Origin: an uncultured bacterium
GTDB lineage: Bacteria; Chloroflexota; Anaerolineae; J036; Brachytrichaceae
Direction: 5' to 3'
Assembly (NCBI GenBank): GCA_903921365.1
Contig: CAIXPS010000516.1
Coordinates: 1-32,635, forward strand
DNA length: 32,635 nt
Every line of letters starts with the position of its first letter. The stretch's first letter is position 1. Made by a program: the position numbers and the translations under genes. The notes beneath the pieces were generated by a model. It worked only from the letters and a program-made list of their open reading frames with translations, was not told the origin of the DNA and did not search any database. Shown piece by piece: positions 8,566-15,412 of the stretch.

Positions 8566-9156
8566 CAGCCTGCGGTTGTATAGAACACCCACTATTTGCA
8601 GGTAAGTCGGTGTAGGCAGCGGGTTGCGCGTCAATGTCATGCCCAATTTACGCATGACGCCTTGGGAAGGTGTATTGTCATACTCAGTTGTGGCAATGAT
8701 GCGCCGGATATTCCAGCGGGCGTCGTCGAACGCGTCTCTGATCAAGGCACTGGCTGCTTCGTGTGCATAGCCGCGTCGCTGGAAATCCGGGTCGATTGCC
8801 CAGAACAAGCCCACTTCGGTCTGATTGAAACCGGATGCAGATATGCCCGGATAGAGTTCGGGAATCTGATCGAATGGCATCAAGCATGGCACATTGCCGA
8901 CCTGTCCGATGAGCTGTCCTGTGTCGCGCAACGTCACCGCCAAGTCGCCATATGCCGGTTGCCTCAATTCATCCAACATCTGCGGGTTCAGCGACATCCA
9001 CTGCACAAATGGGCGGTATCTCTCGATGGCTTCTCTGTCATTCACGCGGTTGCCATCGCCGAAACAGCGATCCATGATGCGAAACGCGGTTTCATACTCT
9101 TCAGCCAGGTATGGACGAATCAACAATCGCTCGGTGGTAAACATTGGGGCAGACAT
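8560..9156 (-). CDS. GNAT acetyltransferase (RimJ/RimL-like)
   Basis: A 198-residue GNAT protein beginning MSAPMFTTERLLIRPYLAEE, the usual start of RimJ/RimL-type acetyltransferases. The acetyl-CoA loop is DPDFQRRGYAHEA, and a typical late segment is TEYDNTPSQGVMRKLGM. The frame is open further upstream to 9258, but that part is encoded by intergenic palindromic repeats and does not look like protein, so ATG 9156 (or 9144, MFTTERL) is taken. It is tail-to-tail with the permease gene. The substrate is unknown; members acetylate protein N-termini, antibiotics or small metabolites. It is separated from the sugar operon upstream on the same strand by the repeat cluster and may be transcribed independently. 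Confidence 0.88.
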   Translation of the reverse strand: MSAPMFTTERLLIRPYLAEEYETAFRIMDRCFGDGNRVNDREAIERYRPFVQWMSLNPQMLDELRQPAYGDLAVTLRDTGQLIGQVGNVPCLMPFDQIPELYPGISASGFNQTEVGLFWAIDPDFQRRGYAHEAASALIRDAFDDARWNIRRIIATTEYDNTPSQGVMRKLGMTLTRNPLPTPTYLQIVGVLYNRRLS

Positions 9157-9185
9157 AAGCCGATTCTCGCACAGGTGCGCGACTT

Positions 9186-9314
9186 CCCCTGCGAAGGTTG
9201 CGATCGTGAAACACAACCAACCAGATACCCTTCGCAGGGGTGGTGTCACGAGCGCCAAACCCTGCGAAGGGTTTATGTCGAGGACGATCCGCGCAAGTCC
9301 AACCTTCGCAGGGG
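9186..9314. repeat. Four copies of a CCCTGCGAAGG palindromic repeat
   Basis: Four copies of a 14-18 bp element in alternating orientation: CCCCTGCGAAGGTT (9186-9199), ACCCTTCGCAGGGG (9227-9240), AAACCCTGCGAAGGGTTT (9257-9274) and AACCTTCGCAGGGG (9301-9314). The first and last are exact reverse complements. Adjacent copies can pair into large hairpins. They occupy the whole gap between the isomerase-like gene and the GNAT gene. This is the layout of REP/BIME-type intergenic repeats, which can act as 3' mRNA stabilisers or terminators. Confidence 0.85.
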
Positions 9315-9321
9315 AGCAGTG

Positions 9322-10653
9322 CTACGGCATAAAACCCAGCAGGCTCTGCGGCGACTCGTATAGGATTGCGCGGGCAACCGAGAGCGCGTCTTCGATACTG
9401 TATTGCTCCTGCGCCACCTTCTGCGCCAGCACCTCGGCCAGTTGCTTGCGCACGATCAAGGCTTTGGCGTAGGTCCAGTCAACGCAATAGGCGTCGCTGA
9501 AGAAGCCGATTTGCTTGTTTGTCGCCACCATATCGAGCCGTTCGCTCATGACCTTGCGCATCGCGCCGGGGAAGAAGTTGTGCCACCAGTAGCCGGCCAG
9601 CGACAGGTTAGGCAACTCACGCGCCAGTGTGCACATCGCCTGGTTGGCGTGTTCACTCGCGAGAAACACCTGGAAGCGCAGGCGCGGGTGGCGGGCGATG
9701 ATCGCCGCGACGTCGAAGATGCTGTCCTGGCGCAGCTTGCTGCCGGTCTCGTAGGGCAGGGGCTCGGCGCCGAGCGAGAACTGGTACACGATCTCATCGC
9801 CGTGTTTCTCGAGCTCGGACAGGAACGCCTCGTTGATATAACTGGCGTAGATGTCGCGATCGGCCTCGCTGGGATTATCGCGATGGGTGAGCGCACTCGC
9901 CATATCGGCGGACGTCACATCGCGGAAGTGGATGTCGGTGGAGATGTGCTGTGCGGTGCTGAGCACTTGGCCATAGGGGATCTTTGACACATAGTGCGCA
10001 ATTGCCGCGCGCACGTCATCGAGTGTGCGAATAACACGCGCCAGCATTGGGCGTCCTGAACCCATCGTCACGGGCAGAGGCGCGCCGGGGCCAGGCTGGT
10101 TCCACGCGTTTTCGAGCTCGAATAGCGGGATGTCGTTGGCGCCCCATTGAGCGCGCGTGAAGAAAGCCCATTCGAGCGCATAGCGCAGGACGTCATCGTA
10201 GCGGCCGTCATGCCTCCGCCATAGTTCGGTGCCGGCGCGTTGCACGCCAGCCATTTTCAGTATCCGGCGTGGCCACTCGGCGTCGCTTGCGCGTTCGCGG
10301 ATGATCGCATCCAGCCTGCGCCAGTTGTCGAGTGTGATTGGTTCCATCCAGCCGTACAGGTCGCGCAGGATGACGCGCACGCCCCATGCGATGCTCGTGT
10401 TCTGGATGTGCGGGAAGTAGGGGATCGCCTCGATGAGACGAGAAGTTGCTTCCTCTTCACTCGGCTCTTCCGACAATCGGCCGCGATTGGGGCAACCGGC
10501 AGTCACGAGATCCGAGACGACCATGTGATAAAGCGCGATGTCATGCAGCCCGCGCGCGGCGAGGTGTGAGGCGTCGAGATGCGTATGAATATCCAGCAAT
10601 GGGATGGCCGACAGCCCTTCTTCCAACGTCTTGATTAGACTATTTTCCTGCAC
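9322..10653 (-). CDS. Uronate-isomerase-like amidohydrolase (UxaC family, distant)
   Basis: A 443-residue metal-dependent protein of the amidohydrolase superfamily, closest in layout to uronate isomerase (UxaC). The N-terminal metal motif is LLDIHTHLD (His23, His25). The C-terminal part AGYWWHNFFPGAMRKVMSER then FFSDAYCVDWTYAKALIVRK (metal Asp about 387) corresponds to the UxaC segment with the conserved Asp and Arg. UxaC converts D-glucuronate/D-galacturonate to keturonates, but this protein diverges enough that the substrate is open. I choose the GTG at 10653 because GGAGG precedes it by 6 bases; an upstream ATG at 10710 would overlap the kinase gene by 38 bases and add an atypical N-terminus. 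It lies 19 bases after the kinase gene in the aldolase-kinase-isomerase operon. Confidence 0.75.
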   Translation of the reverse strand: MQENSLIKTLEEGLSAIPLLDIHTHLDASHLAARGLHDIALYHMVVSDLVTAGCPNRGRLSEEPSEEEATSRLIEAIPYFPHIQNTSIAWGVRVILRDLYGWMEPITLDNWRRLDAIIRERASDAEWPRRILKMAGVQRAGTELWRRHDGRYDDVLRYALEWAFFTRAQWGANDIPLFELENAWNQPGPGAPLPVTMGSGRPMLARVIRTLDDVRAAIAHYVSKIPYGQVLSTAQHISTDIHFRDVTSADMASALTHRDNPSEADRDIYASYINEAFLSELEKHGDEIVYQFSLGAEPLPYETGSKLRQDSIFDVAAIIARHPRLRFQVFLASEHANQAMCTLARELPNLSLAGYWWHNFFPGAMRKVMSERLDMVATNKQIGFFSDAYCVDWTYAKALIVRKQLAEVLAQKVAQEQYSIEDALSVARAILYESPQSLLGFMP

Positions 10654-10672
10654 GTTTATCCTCCAGCACGAC

Positions 10673-11695
10673 TTACGGATTGTTCGACATGGTTTGTTCG
10701 ATGAAGGCATCGATGGTCGCGCGCGATGGGATGCCGGCGCGACCGCCGGGTTGGGTAGCCTTTAATGCTGCTGCCGCAGAGGCTACCTGCACCGCTTTGC
10801 TTACGGGTTCGCCCTGCGCGATGCACGCGGCATAGACGCCGTGAAACACATCGCCGCAGCCAGTGGTGTCGACGACGTTGACGGAGTAAGCTGGCACATG
10901 CGCGACGGGTGCGCCAGAAGCACTGGTCGCGCCTGGCGCACTTGGTGCGTACCAGCAACCGCGTTCGCCGGCGGTGACGACGCAAGTGGCGCGACCGCCC
11001 GACAGACGGCGCAACCCCTGCACCATTTCAACCGGATCAGCTGCGCCGGTCTTGCGTTGGGCGAAACCAATTCCGACGATCAGGTGATCGATTAACGGCG
11101 CCAGCAGTTCCGAGCGTGGCTCCGTCTCGCGCTCGATGTCTGCGACGACCGGGATGCCGCGAGCATGCGCCAATTCGATTGCGCGCAGCCCACCCTCAAC
11201 GGCGTGGTGATCCACGAACAACACGCGGCACCGGGCAATCAGCGCATCAGTGATCTCTTCCGCCGCGCGCCACTGCACGCTGACGAACGACGCCATGATG
11301 CTGCGCTGCCCATTATTACGGTCGACGATGATCATCGAATGGATGGGGCGCGCCTCCGGATGAATCACCACCGGCGCACAGTCCACCCCTTCGCGCGCGA
11401 ATTCGTTGAGCGTGTACTGCGACAGGTCGTCATCGCCCAGTATCCCGGCGTAGGCGGCGCGCGCGCCCACCCGTGCCGCGGCGACGAGCGCCGTGCCGAC
11501 GAGTCCGCCGCCGTGGCGTTGCTTATCGAGCACTGCCACCTTCATGTCGGGCAGCGGGTAATGCTCGACGTAGATCAAGTCATCGACCGTGACTGCGCCA
11601 AAGCCGAGCACATCCCATGTAGTCTGGTTATCGCTGTGTAGGGGCAATCCCTGGCGGTTGCCCTCCATTCTCCATGTGGGCTGGTTGTCTGTCAT
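10673..11695 (-). CDS. PfkB-family sugar kinase
   Basis: A 340-residue ribokinase-fold kinase. Visible motifs are the N-terminal WDVLGFGAVTVDDLIY, the substrate-binding RHGGGLVGTALVAAARVGA (GG hinge region), ILGDDDLSQYTLNEF, and the C-terminal signature NVVDTTGCGDVFHGVYAA with catalytic Asp282; the usual GAGD is GCGD here. It phosphorylates a sugar or keto-sugar using ATP. The N-terminal ~26 residues (two DNQ-x-TW motifs) are encoded by a tandemly repeated DNA element, so the true domain starts around DNQTTWDVLG. ATG 11695 is chosen because an ATGA overlap and AGGA spacing precede it. It sits between the aldolase and the isomerase-like gene, suggesting that it makes the phosphorylated substrate of the aldolase. 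Confidence 0.88.
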   Translation of the reverse strand: MTDNQPTWRMEGNRQGLPLHSDNQTTWDVLGFGAVTVDDLIYVEHYPLPDMKVAVLDKQRHGGGLVGTALVAAARVGARAAYAGILGDDDLSQYTLNEFAREGVDCAPVVIHPEARPIHSMIIVDRNNGQRSIMASFVSVQWRAAEEITDALIARCRVLFVDHHAVEGGLRAIELAHARGIPVVADIERETEPRSELLAPLIDHLIVGIGFAQRKTGAADPVEMVQGLRRLSGGRATCVVTAGERGCWYAPSAPGATSASGAPVAHVPAYSVNVVDTTGCGDVFHGVYAACIAQGEPVSKAVQVASAAAALKATQPGGRAGIPSRATIDAFIEQTMSNNP

Positions 11696-11776
11696 GCGAG
11701 TCCTGCTGTGTAGGGGCAATCCCTTGCGGTTGCCTGCCGTTCCCCATGTGGCTGGTTATCTGTCATGCGAGTCCTG
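11633..11776. repeat. ~71-bp direct tandem duplication at a gene junction
   Basis: Plus-strand unit 1 begins GCTGTGTAGGGGCAATCCCT at 11633 and unit 2 repeats it at 11705. The companion block TGTCATGCGAGTCCTGC occurs at 11690-11706 and again at 11761-11776 (there followed by GAG). The period is 71-72 bp. Each unit contains the hairpin GGGCAA-N10-TTGCCC, which looks like a REP-type palindrome. A third, partial copy is visible in the kinase coding sequence (CCATGTAGTCTGGTTATC, 11615-11632). Copies differ by several substitutions and a one-base indel that shifts the frame of the first copy. Confidence 0.85.
11692..11766 (-). CDS. 24-codon minicistron created by tandem duplication
   Basis: An ATG at 11764-11766 overlaps the aldolase stop as ATGA and opens a 24-codon frame (MTDNQPHGERQATARDCPYT then AGLA). 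Its own TGA (11692-11694) again overlaps the kinase ATG as ATGA. The start region (CAGGACTCGC then ATG) is identical in both copies, so ribosomes leaving the aldolase gene could re-initiate here and then again at the kinase. The peptide ends AGLA like the aldolase, because the duplicated DNA carries the aldolase tail. It is probably a by-product with no peptide function, but it may keep translational coupling alive. Confidence 0.45.
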   Translation of the reverse strand: MTDNQPHGERQATARDCPYTAGLA

Positions 11777-12566
11777 CGAGTTGCAGCGCCTCTTGTGCCG
11801 TCTTGCCGTCGTGTAGAACAGCCTTGAATGCGTGCACCGCTTTGCCGATGTCAGTCAGCCCCCAGATATTCCGGCCGATAGTAGCGCCGCGCGCGCCCGA
11901 CTTCACAACCTCGCTCATCATGTCGAGGGCGAGTTCGAGTGTGCTGGACTGTGGGCCGCCCGCCGCAACCACCGGCACCGGACAGTCGGCAACGATCTGT
12001 GCAAATGCCGCAATGTCGCCGCAATAGGGCGTCTTGACGACGTCTGCGCCGACCTCGACTGCGCAACGCGCGGCCCAGGCGATGTCCTCCGGCGCAAATG
12101 ACACAGTTGGCGCGGCGCTGAAGTCGCGCGGGTAAATGTGGCAGATGACGGGGATGTCGAAGCGAGCGGCTTCGCGCACGGCATCGGCGACGCGGCGCAG
12201 ATAGGCTGCCTCGCTATTCCCGCGCACGAACGCCGCAATCGCGAAGGCATCGGCGCCAAGGCGCACGGCGTCTTCCGGTGTGGCGACTTGTTCCATCGCG
12301 GTGTCGTCGACGCGGATGGTGCTGCTCTGGATAATCAGCGGCACCGCGCCGGCATGCGGCGCCCACGCGCTCATGGCGATGCCTTTGTGCATCGTCACCG
12401 CGTCGGGTTGTGCGGCGACGATGGCCGCAAGGGTGGGTTGTATATGGCGCAGTCCTGGCGGGAGCCCCTGCCCATAGGCGATGAAGTGGTCGACGGCGAC
12501 CGAGCACAGGCGTCCGGAAGGATGCGAGAAGATGCGATTCAGGCGAATTTGCTTTCCAATGTTCAT
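11763..12566 (-). CDS. DhnA/LacD-type class I (Schiff-base) aldolase
   Basis: A 267-residue TIM-barrel aldolase of the DhnA/FbaB/LsrF group. Visible are the early VAVDHF motif, TMHKGIA, ICHIYPRDF, the Schiff-base lysine in GADVVKTPY (Lys178), the phosphate-binding AAGGPQSS and GATIGRNIWG. Such enzymes cleave or form phosphorylated keto-sugars (fructose-1,6-bisphosphate, tagatose-bisphosphate, sulfofructose-phosphate, autoinducer-2 phosphate, amino-shikimate precursors). The frame is open to 12674, but conserved sequence begins at MNIGKQIRL (12566); no clear ribosome site precedes it. It is the first gene of the minus-strand operon, divergent from the FCD regulator, and its stop overlaps the next ATG. 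Confidence 0.87.
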   Translation of the reverse strand: MNIGKQIRLNRIFSHPSGRLCSVAVDHFIAYGQGLPPGLRHIQPTLAAIVAAQPDAVTMHKGIAMSAWAPHAGAVPLIIQSSTIRVDDTAMEQVATPEDAVRLGADAFAIAAFVRGNSEAAYLRRVADAVREAARFDIPVICHIYPRDFSAAPTVSFAPEDIAWAARCAVEVGADVVKTPYCGDIAAFAQIVADCPVPVVAAGGPQSSTLELALDMMSEVVKSGARGATIGRNIWGLTDIGKAVHAFKAVLHDGKTAQEALQLAGLA

Positions 12567-12599
12567 AGTGATGGATGGCAGTGTAGCTGATTTTCTATA

Positions 12600-12666
12600 A
12601 AACCCGAAGAGTGGCGCATTACATCTCGCGCCCGGCAAGTGTCTACATGCGCCACCCTTCGGGTTT
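12600..12666. repeat. 67-bp imperfect palindrome in a divergent promoter region
   Basis: The 19-base arms 12600-12618 (AAACCCGAAGAGTGGCGCA) and 12648-12666 (TGCGCCACCCTTCGGGTTT) are reverse complements with one mismatch, separated by 29 bases. It lies between the aldolase start and the regulator promoter, one base before the -35 box. There is no T-run for a normal terminator. It may be a non-autonomous mobile palindrome, or a structured 5' leader of the aldolase transcript. Confidence 0.8.
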
Positions 12667-12667
12667 C

Positions 12668-12696
12668 TTGACAAGAACTTGGGTTGGCGCTACAAT
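12668..12696 (+). promoter_or_regulatory. Sigma-70-type promoter of the FCD regulator
   Basis: A consensus -35 TTGACA (12668-12673), exactly 17 bases of spacer, then -10 TACAAT (12691-12696). Transcription should start near 12703, giving a leader of about 44 bases before the ATG at 12747. It is the best promoter visible in the window. Confidence 0.8.
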
Positions 12697-12703
12697 TCGC
12701 TCT

Positions 12704-12727
12704 ATTGATCCAATAAATACGATCAAT
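12704..12727. promoter_or_regulatory. Candidate operator: ATTGATC-N10-GATCAAT
   Basis: A perfect 7-bp inverted repeat (12704-12710 and 12721-12727) with a 10-base spacer. It starts at the predicted transcription start of the regulator gene, a position where a bound dimer would block transcription. FCD/GntR dimers bind palindromes of this size, so autoregulation by the adjacent gene is the simplest reading. It could also act on the divergent aldolase operon, whose start is about 140 bases away. Confidence 0.6.
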
Positions 12728-12746
12728 ATGAATTAAGTGTATTTTG

Positions 12747-13475
12747 ATGGCGTCCGAAAAAATAGATTCCGCCCTGCTGCGTTATATCGTTGCCCAAGGC
12801 TTTCAGCCGGGCGACCGTCTTCCCGCGCTTGACGACCTCAGCCTTGAACTCAAGATCAGTGTGGGGAAATTGCGCGAACAGCTCGAAGTGGCGCGCGCGC
12901 TGGGTCTCGTCGATGTGCGCACCCGTAGCGGCATCCGCCTCGAAGAATACACCTTCATGCCCGCGGTGCGTTTCAGCCTGCTATACGCTCTCGCCATCGA
13001 CCCCACTCAGTTCGATGCGTTTAACATGCTGCGCAACCGCGTCGAAGCCGCCTTCTGGCACGATGCCGTGGCGCGGCTGACCCCTGAGGATCACGACCAT
13101 CTGCGCGAGCTTGTGAGCAAGGCTTGGGCCAAGCTGAATGGTCATCCTATCCGCATCCCGCAACCTGAACACCGCGATCTGCACCTGACTATCTTTGGCC
13201 GATTGCAGAATCCGTTTGTCAAGGGATTGCTGGAGGCGTACTGGGAAGCTTATGAGGCAGTGGGGTTGAGCGTGTTCTCGGACTACCGTTACCTGCGCGA
13301 GGTGTGGACCTATCACGAAAAGATCGTCGATGCGATTGTGGCGGGGGATAGTGAGGAAGGATATAACCTGTTAGTAAAACACACCGCCCTGTTGCGCAAC
13401 CGAGAGAGCACACATCCACATGCTGTGCCCGAACGTCCGATTGCTGACGCGGCGTTGTTTGCCGATATTAGTTGA
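12747..13475 (+). CDS. FCD-domain GntR-family transcriptional regulator
   Basis: A 242-residue regulator. Residues about 1-65 form the winged helix-turn-helix (PGDRLPALDDLSLELKISVG, then KLREQLEVARALGLVDVRTR and the wing). Residues about 80-225 form the all-helical FCD ligand domain, with the expected metal/ligand residues spread over FNMLRNRVEAAFW, EHRDLHLTIF and TYHEKIVDAIVAGD. FCD regulators sense sugar acids and other organic acids, which fits the uronate-isomerase-like gene in the divergent operon. The ATG at 12747 is used; a TTG directly before it is also in frame. No ribosome site is evident. The ferredoxin oxidoreductase genes follow 40 bases downstream and may be co-transcribed. Confidence 0.87.
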   Translation: MASEKIDSALLRYIVAQGFQPGDRLPALDDLSLELKISVGKLREQLEVARALGLVDVRTRSGIRLEEYTFMPAVRFSLLYALAIDPTQFDAFNMLRNRVEAAFWHDAVARLTPEDHDHLRELVSKAWAKLNGHPIRIPQPEHRDLHLTIFGRLQNPFVKGLLEAYWEAYEAVGLSVFSDYRYLREVWTYHEKIVDAIVAGDSEEGYNLLVKHTALLRNRESTHPHAVPERPIADAALFADIS

Positions 13476-13515
13476 TATATAGACTGTTACATGCGAAATC
13501 AAGGAGCTAAGTGCA

Positions 13516-15363
13516 ATGAGTATTGCTGAAGTGAATACCGAACCCCAGGCTGGGCAAACGGCGGAGAGACCATTGATAGTCGATGATTTTTCAATTAGCG
13601 TTGCGACTAAAAACGGGTCGGGCAGCCAAACCGCCAACACCACCCTGTTGCGCGCGCTGTTCAAGATGGGTATCCCGGTCAGTGGGAAGAACGTGTTCCC
13701 CTCGAATATCCAGGGTATGCCGACCTGGTACACGATTCGCGTGAGCAAAGATAACTACATTGGGCGGCGGCTGCATGCAGAGATCGTTGTGGCGATGAAC
13801 CCGGCCACAGCGCTTGAGGATCACCAGTTGGTCGAGCCGGGCGGCGTGTTCATGTATGCTGACGACATCAAGATTCCGCTCAATCGCAGCGATCTTTCGT
13901 ACTATCCGATCCCGGTCAAGAAGATCGCTTCTGAGAACGAGACCGACCCCAAGCTGCGCTCCTATGTGGCAAACATGGTGTACGTCGGCGCACTGGCTCA
14001 GTTGCTGAACATCAACCTGAGCGACATCGAAGGGGCGCTGCTCTATCACTTCCGCGGCAAGCGCAAGCCGGTCGACTCGAACATGAAGGTCGTGAGACTT
14101 TCGGCCGAGTGGGTAAAGGCCAATCTGCCAAAGACCGATCCCTTCATCGTCTCCAAGCTTAATCTGACCGATGGCTTGATCATGATCGACGGCAATACGG
14201 CTGCGGGGCTCGGAGCGATCTATGGCGGCGTAACTTTTGCCGCCTGGTACCCGATTACCCCTGCGACCGGCGTCGCCGACGCTCTGAACGAATACCTGCC
14301 CAGGCTGCGCATCGACCCCGTGACCAAGGCGCCTACCTATGCGATCATACAGGCCGAGGACGAACTTGCTGCGCTCGGTATGGTGATCGGCGCCGGCTGG
14401 GCTGGTGTGCGCTCAATGACTTCCACATCCGGCCCGGGCATTTCGCTGATGGCCGAGTTCACCGGTTACGGTTACTTCGCCGATATCCCCGCAGTGATCT
14501 GGGACGTGCAACGCATGGGCCCCAGCACTGGCATGCCGACCAAAGTGTCGCAAGGCGATATCATCCCGGCGCATTATCTGGGTCATGGCGATGGCCGCCA
14601 CCCATGTCTGATACCGGGATCGGTATACGAGTGCTTCGAGTTTGGCTGGCGCGCTTTCGATGTCGCGGAACGCCTGCAGACGCCGGTGTTCGTGCTGAGC
14701 GACCTTGATCTCGGTATGAACCAGTGGATGACCAAGCCGTTTGATTATCCAGAAGAGCCGATCAATCGCGGCAAGGTGCTGACTGCCGAGGATCTCAAGA
14801 AACTGGGCATCGGCGGCTACAAGCGTTATCGAGACGTGGATGGAGACGGCGTCGCATGGCGCACGCTGCCCGGAACCGATCACCCCGCAGCTGCCTACTT
14901 CACACGCGGCACAGGCCACAACGATGAAGCGAAGCTTTCAGAGCGCACAGATGACTGGGAGAAGAGCATGGCCCGCCTGGCGCGCAAGTTTGAAACCGCG
15001 CGTTCGATCGTGCCGGCGCCGATTGTCGATCAGGTTGAGGACGCCGAAGTGGGCATTATTGCCTATGGATCGACCGATGCGCCAATTGTCGAAGCGCGGT
15101 CAATGCTGGCCGAAGCGGGCATCAAGACATCGTACATGCGCGTGCGCGCACTGCCATTGAGCCACGCGGTCAAAGCGTTTGTGGCAGCACACAAACGCAC
15201 CTACATTGTTGAGATGAACAGCGATGCACAGATGTGCCAGTTGGTGCGGCTCGATATGCCAGAACTGGCGACTGCGGTGCGACCCTGCAACCACAATGAC
15301 GGTATGCCTCTGACGGCAGTCTGGATCAGTGGCGCGATTACCGATAAGGAAAAGAGCAAGTAA
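13516..15363 (+). CDS. 2-oxoacid:ferredoxin oxidoreductase, fused gamma-alpha subunit
   Basis: A 615-residue subunit in which the gamma (PF01558) and alpha (PF01855) domains are fused, as in KorA/VorA-like enzymes. The gamma part (about 20-215) contains ATKNGSGSQTANTTLLRALF and GMPTWYTIRVS. The alpha part starts at LIMIDGNTAAGLGAIYGG with the family motif WYPITPATGVADAL, then TSTSGPGISLMAEFTGYGYF and WDVQRMGPSTGMPTKVSQGD. A C-terminal domain (about 510-600) follows. With the beta subunit downstream it oxidatively decarboxylates a 2-oxoacid to an acyl-CoA and reduces ferredoxin. AAGGAG precedes the ATG by about 9 bases. The substrate (pyruvate, 2-oxoglutarate, branched-chain or other oxoacid) cannot be assigned. 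Confidence 0.9.
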   Translation: MSIAEVNTEPQAGQTAERPLIVDDFSISVATKNGSGSQTANTTLLRALFKMGIPVSGKNVFPSNIQGMPTWYTIRVSKDNYIGRRLHAEIVVAMNPATALEDHQLVEPGGVFMYADDIKIPLNRSDLSYYPIPVKKIASENETDPKLRSYVANMVYVGALAQLLNINLSDIEGALLYHFRGKRKPVDSNMKVVRLSAEWVKANLPKTDPFIVSKLNLTDGLIMIDGNTAAGLGAIYGGVTFAAWYPITPATGVADALNEYLPRLRIDPVTKAPTYAIIQAEDELAALGMVIGAGWAGVRSMTSTSGPGISLMAEFTGYGYFADIPAVIWDVQRMGPSTGMPTKVSQGDIIPAHYLGHGDGRHPCLIPGSVYECFEFGWRAFDVAERLQTPVFVLSDLDLGMNQWMTKPFDYPEEPINRGKVLTAEDLKKLGIGGYKRYRDVDGDGVAWRTLPGTDHPAAAYFTRGTGHNDEAKLSERTDDWEKSMARLARKFETARSIVPAPIVDQVEDAEVGIIAYGSTDAPIVEARSMLAEAGIKTSYMRVRALPLSHAVKAFVAAHKRTYIVEMNSDAQMCQLVRLDMPELATAVRPCNHNDGMPLTAVWISGAITDKEKSK

Positions 15364-15412
15364 CTACTGAACCGGAGTATCAGGCTCTGGGTCTTGAGAT
15401 GGAGAAGTAAAC

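Noticed and set aside
7770-8615. 281-codon plus-strand frame overlapping permease 2
   Set aside because: Out-of-frame shadow: Arg/Gly-rich with no membrane helices, whereas the overlapping frame is a clear permease.
9157-9258. N-terminal extension of the GNAT protein
   Set aside because: Encoded by the intergenic palindromic repeats, with an atypical Cys/Trp-containing sequence; the conserved GNAT start is at 9156.
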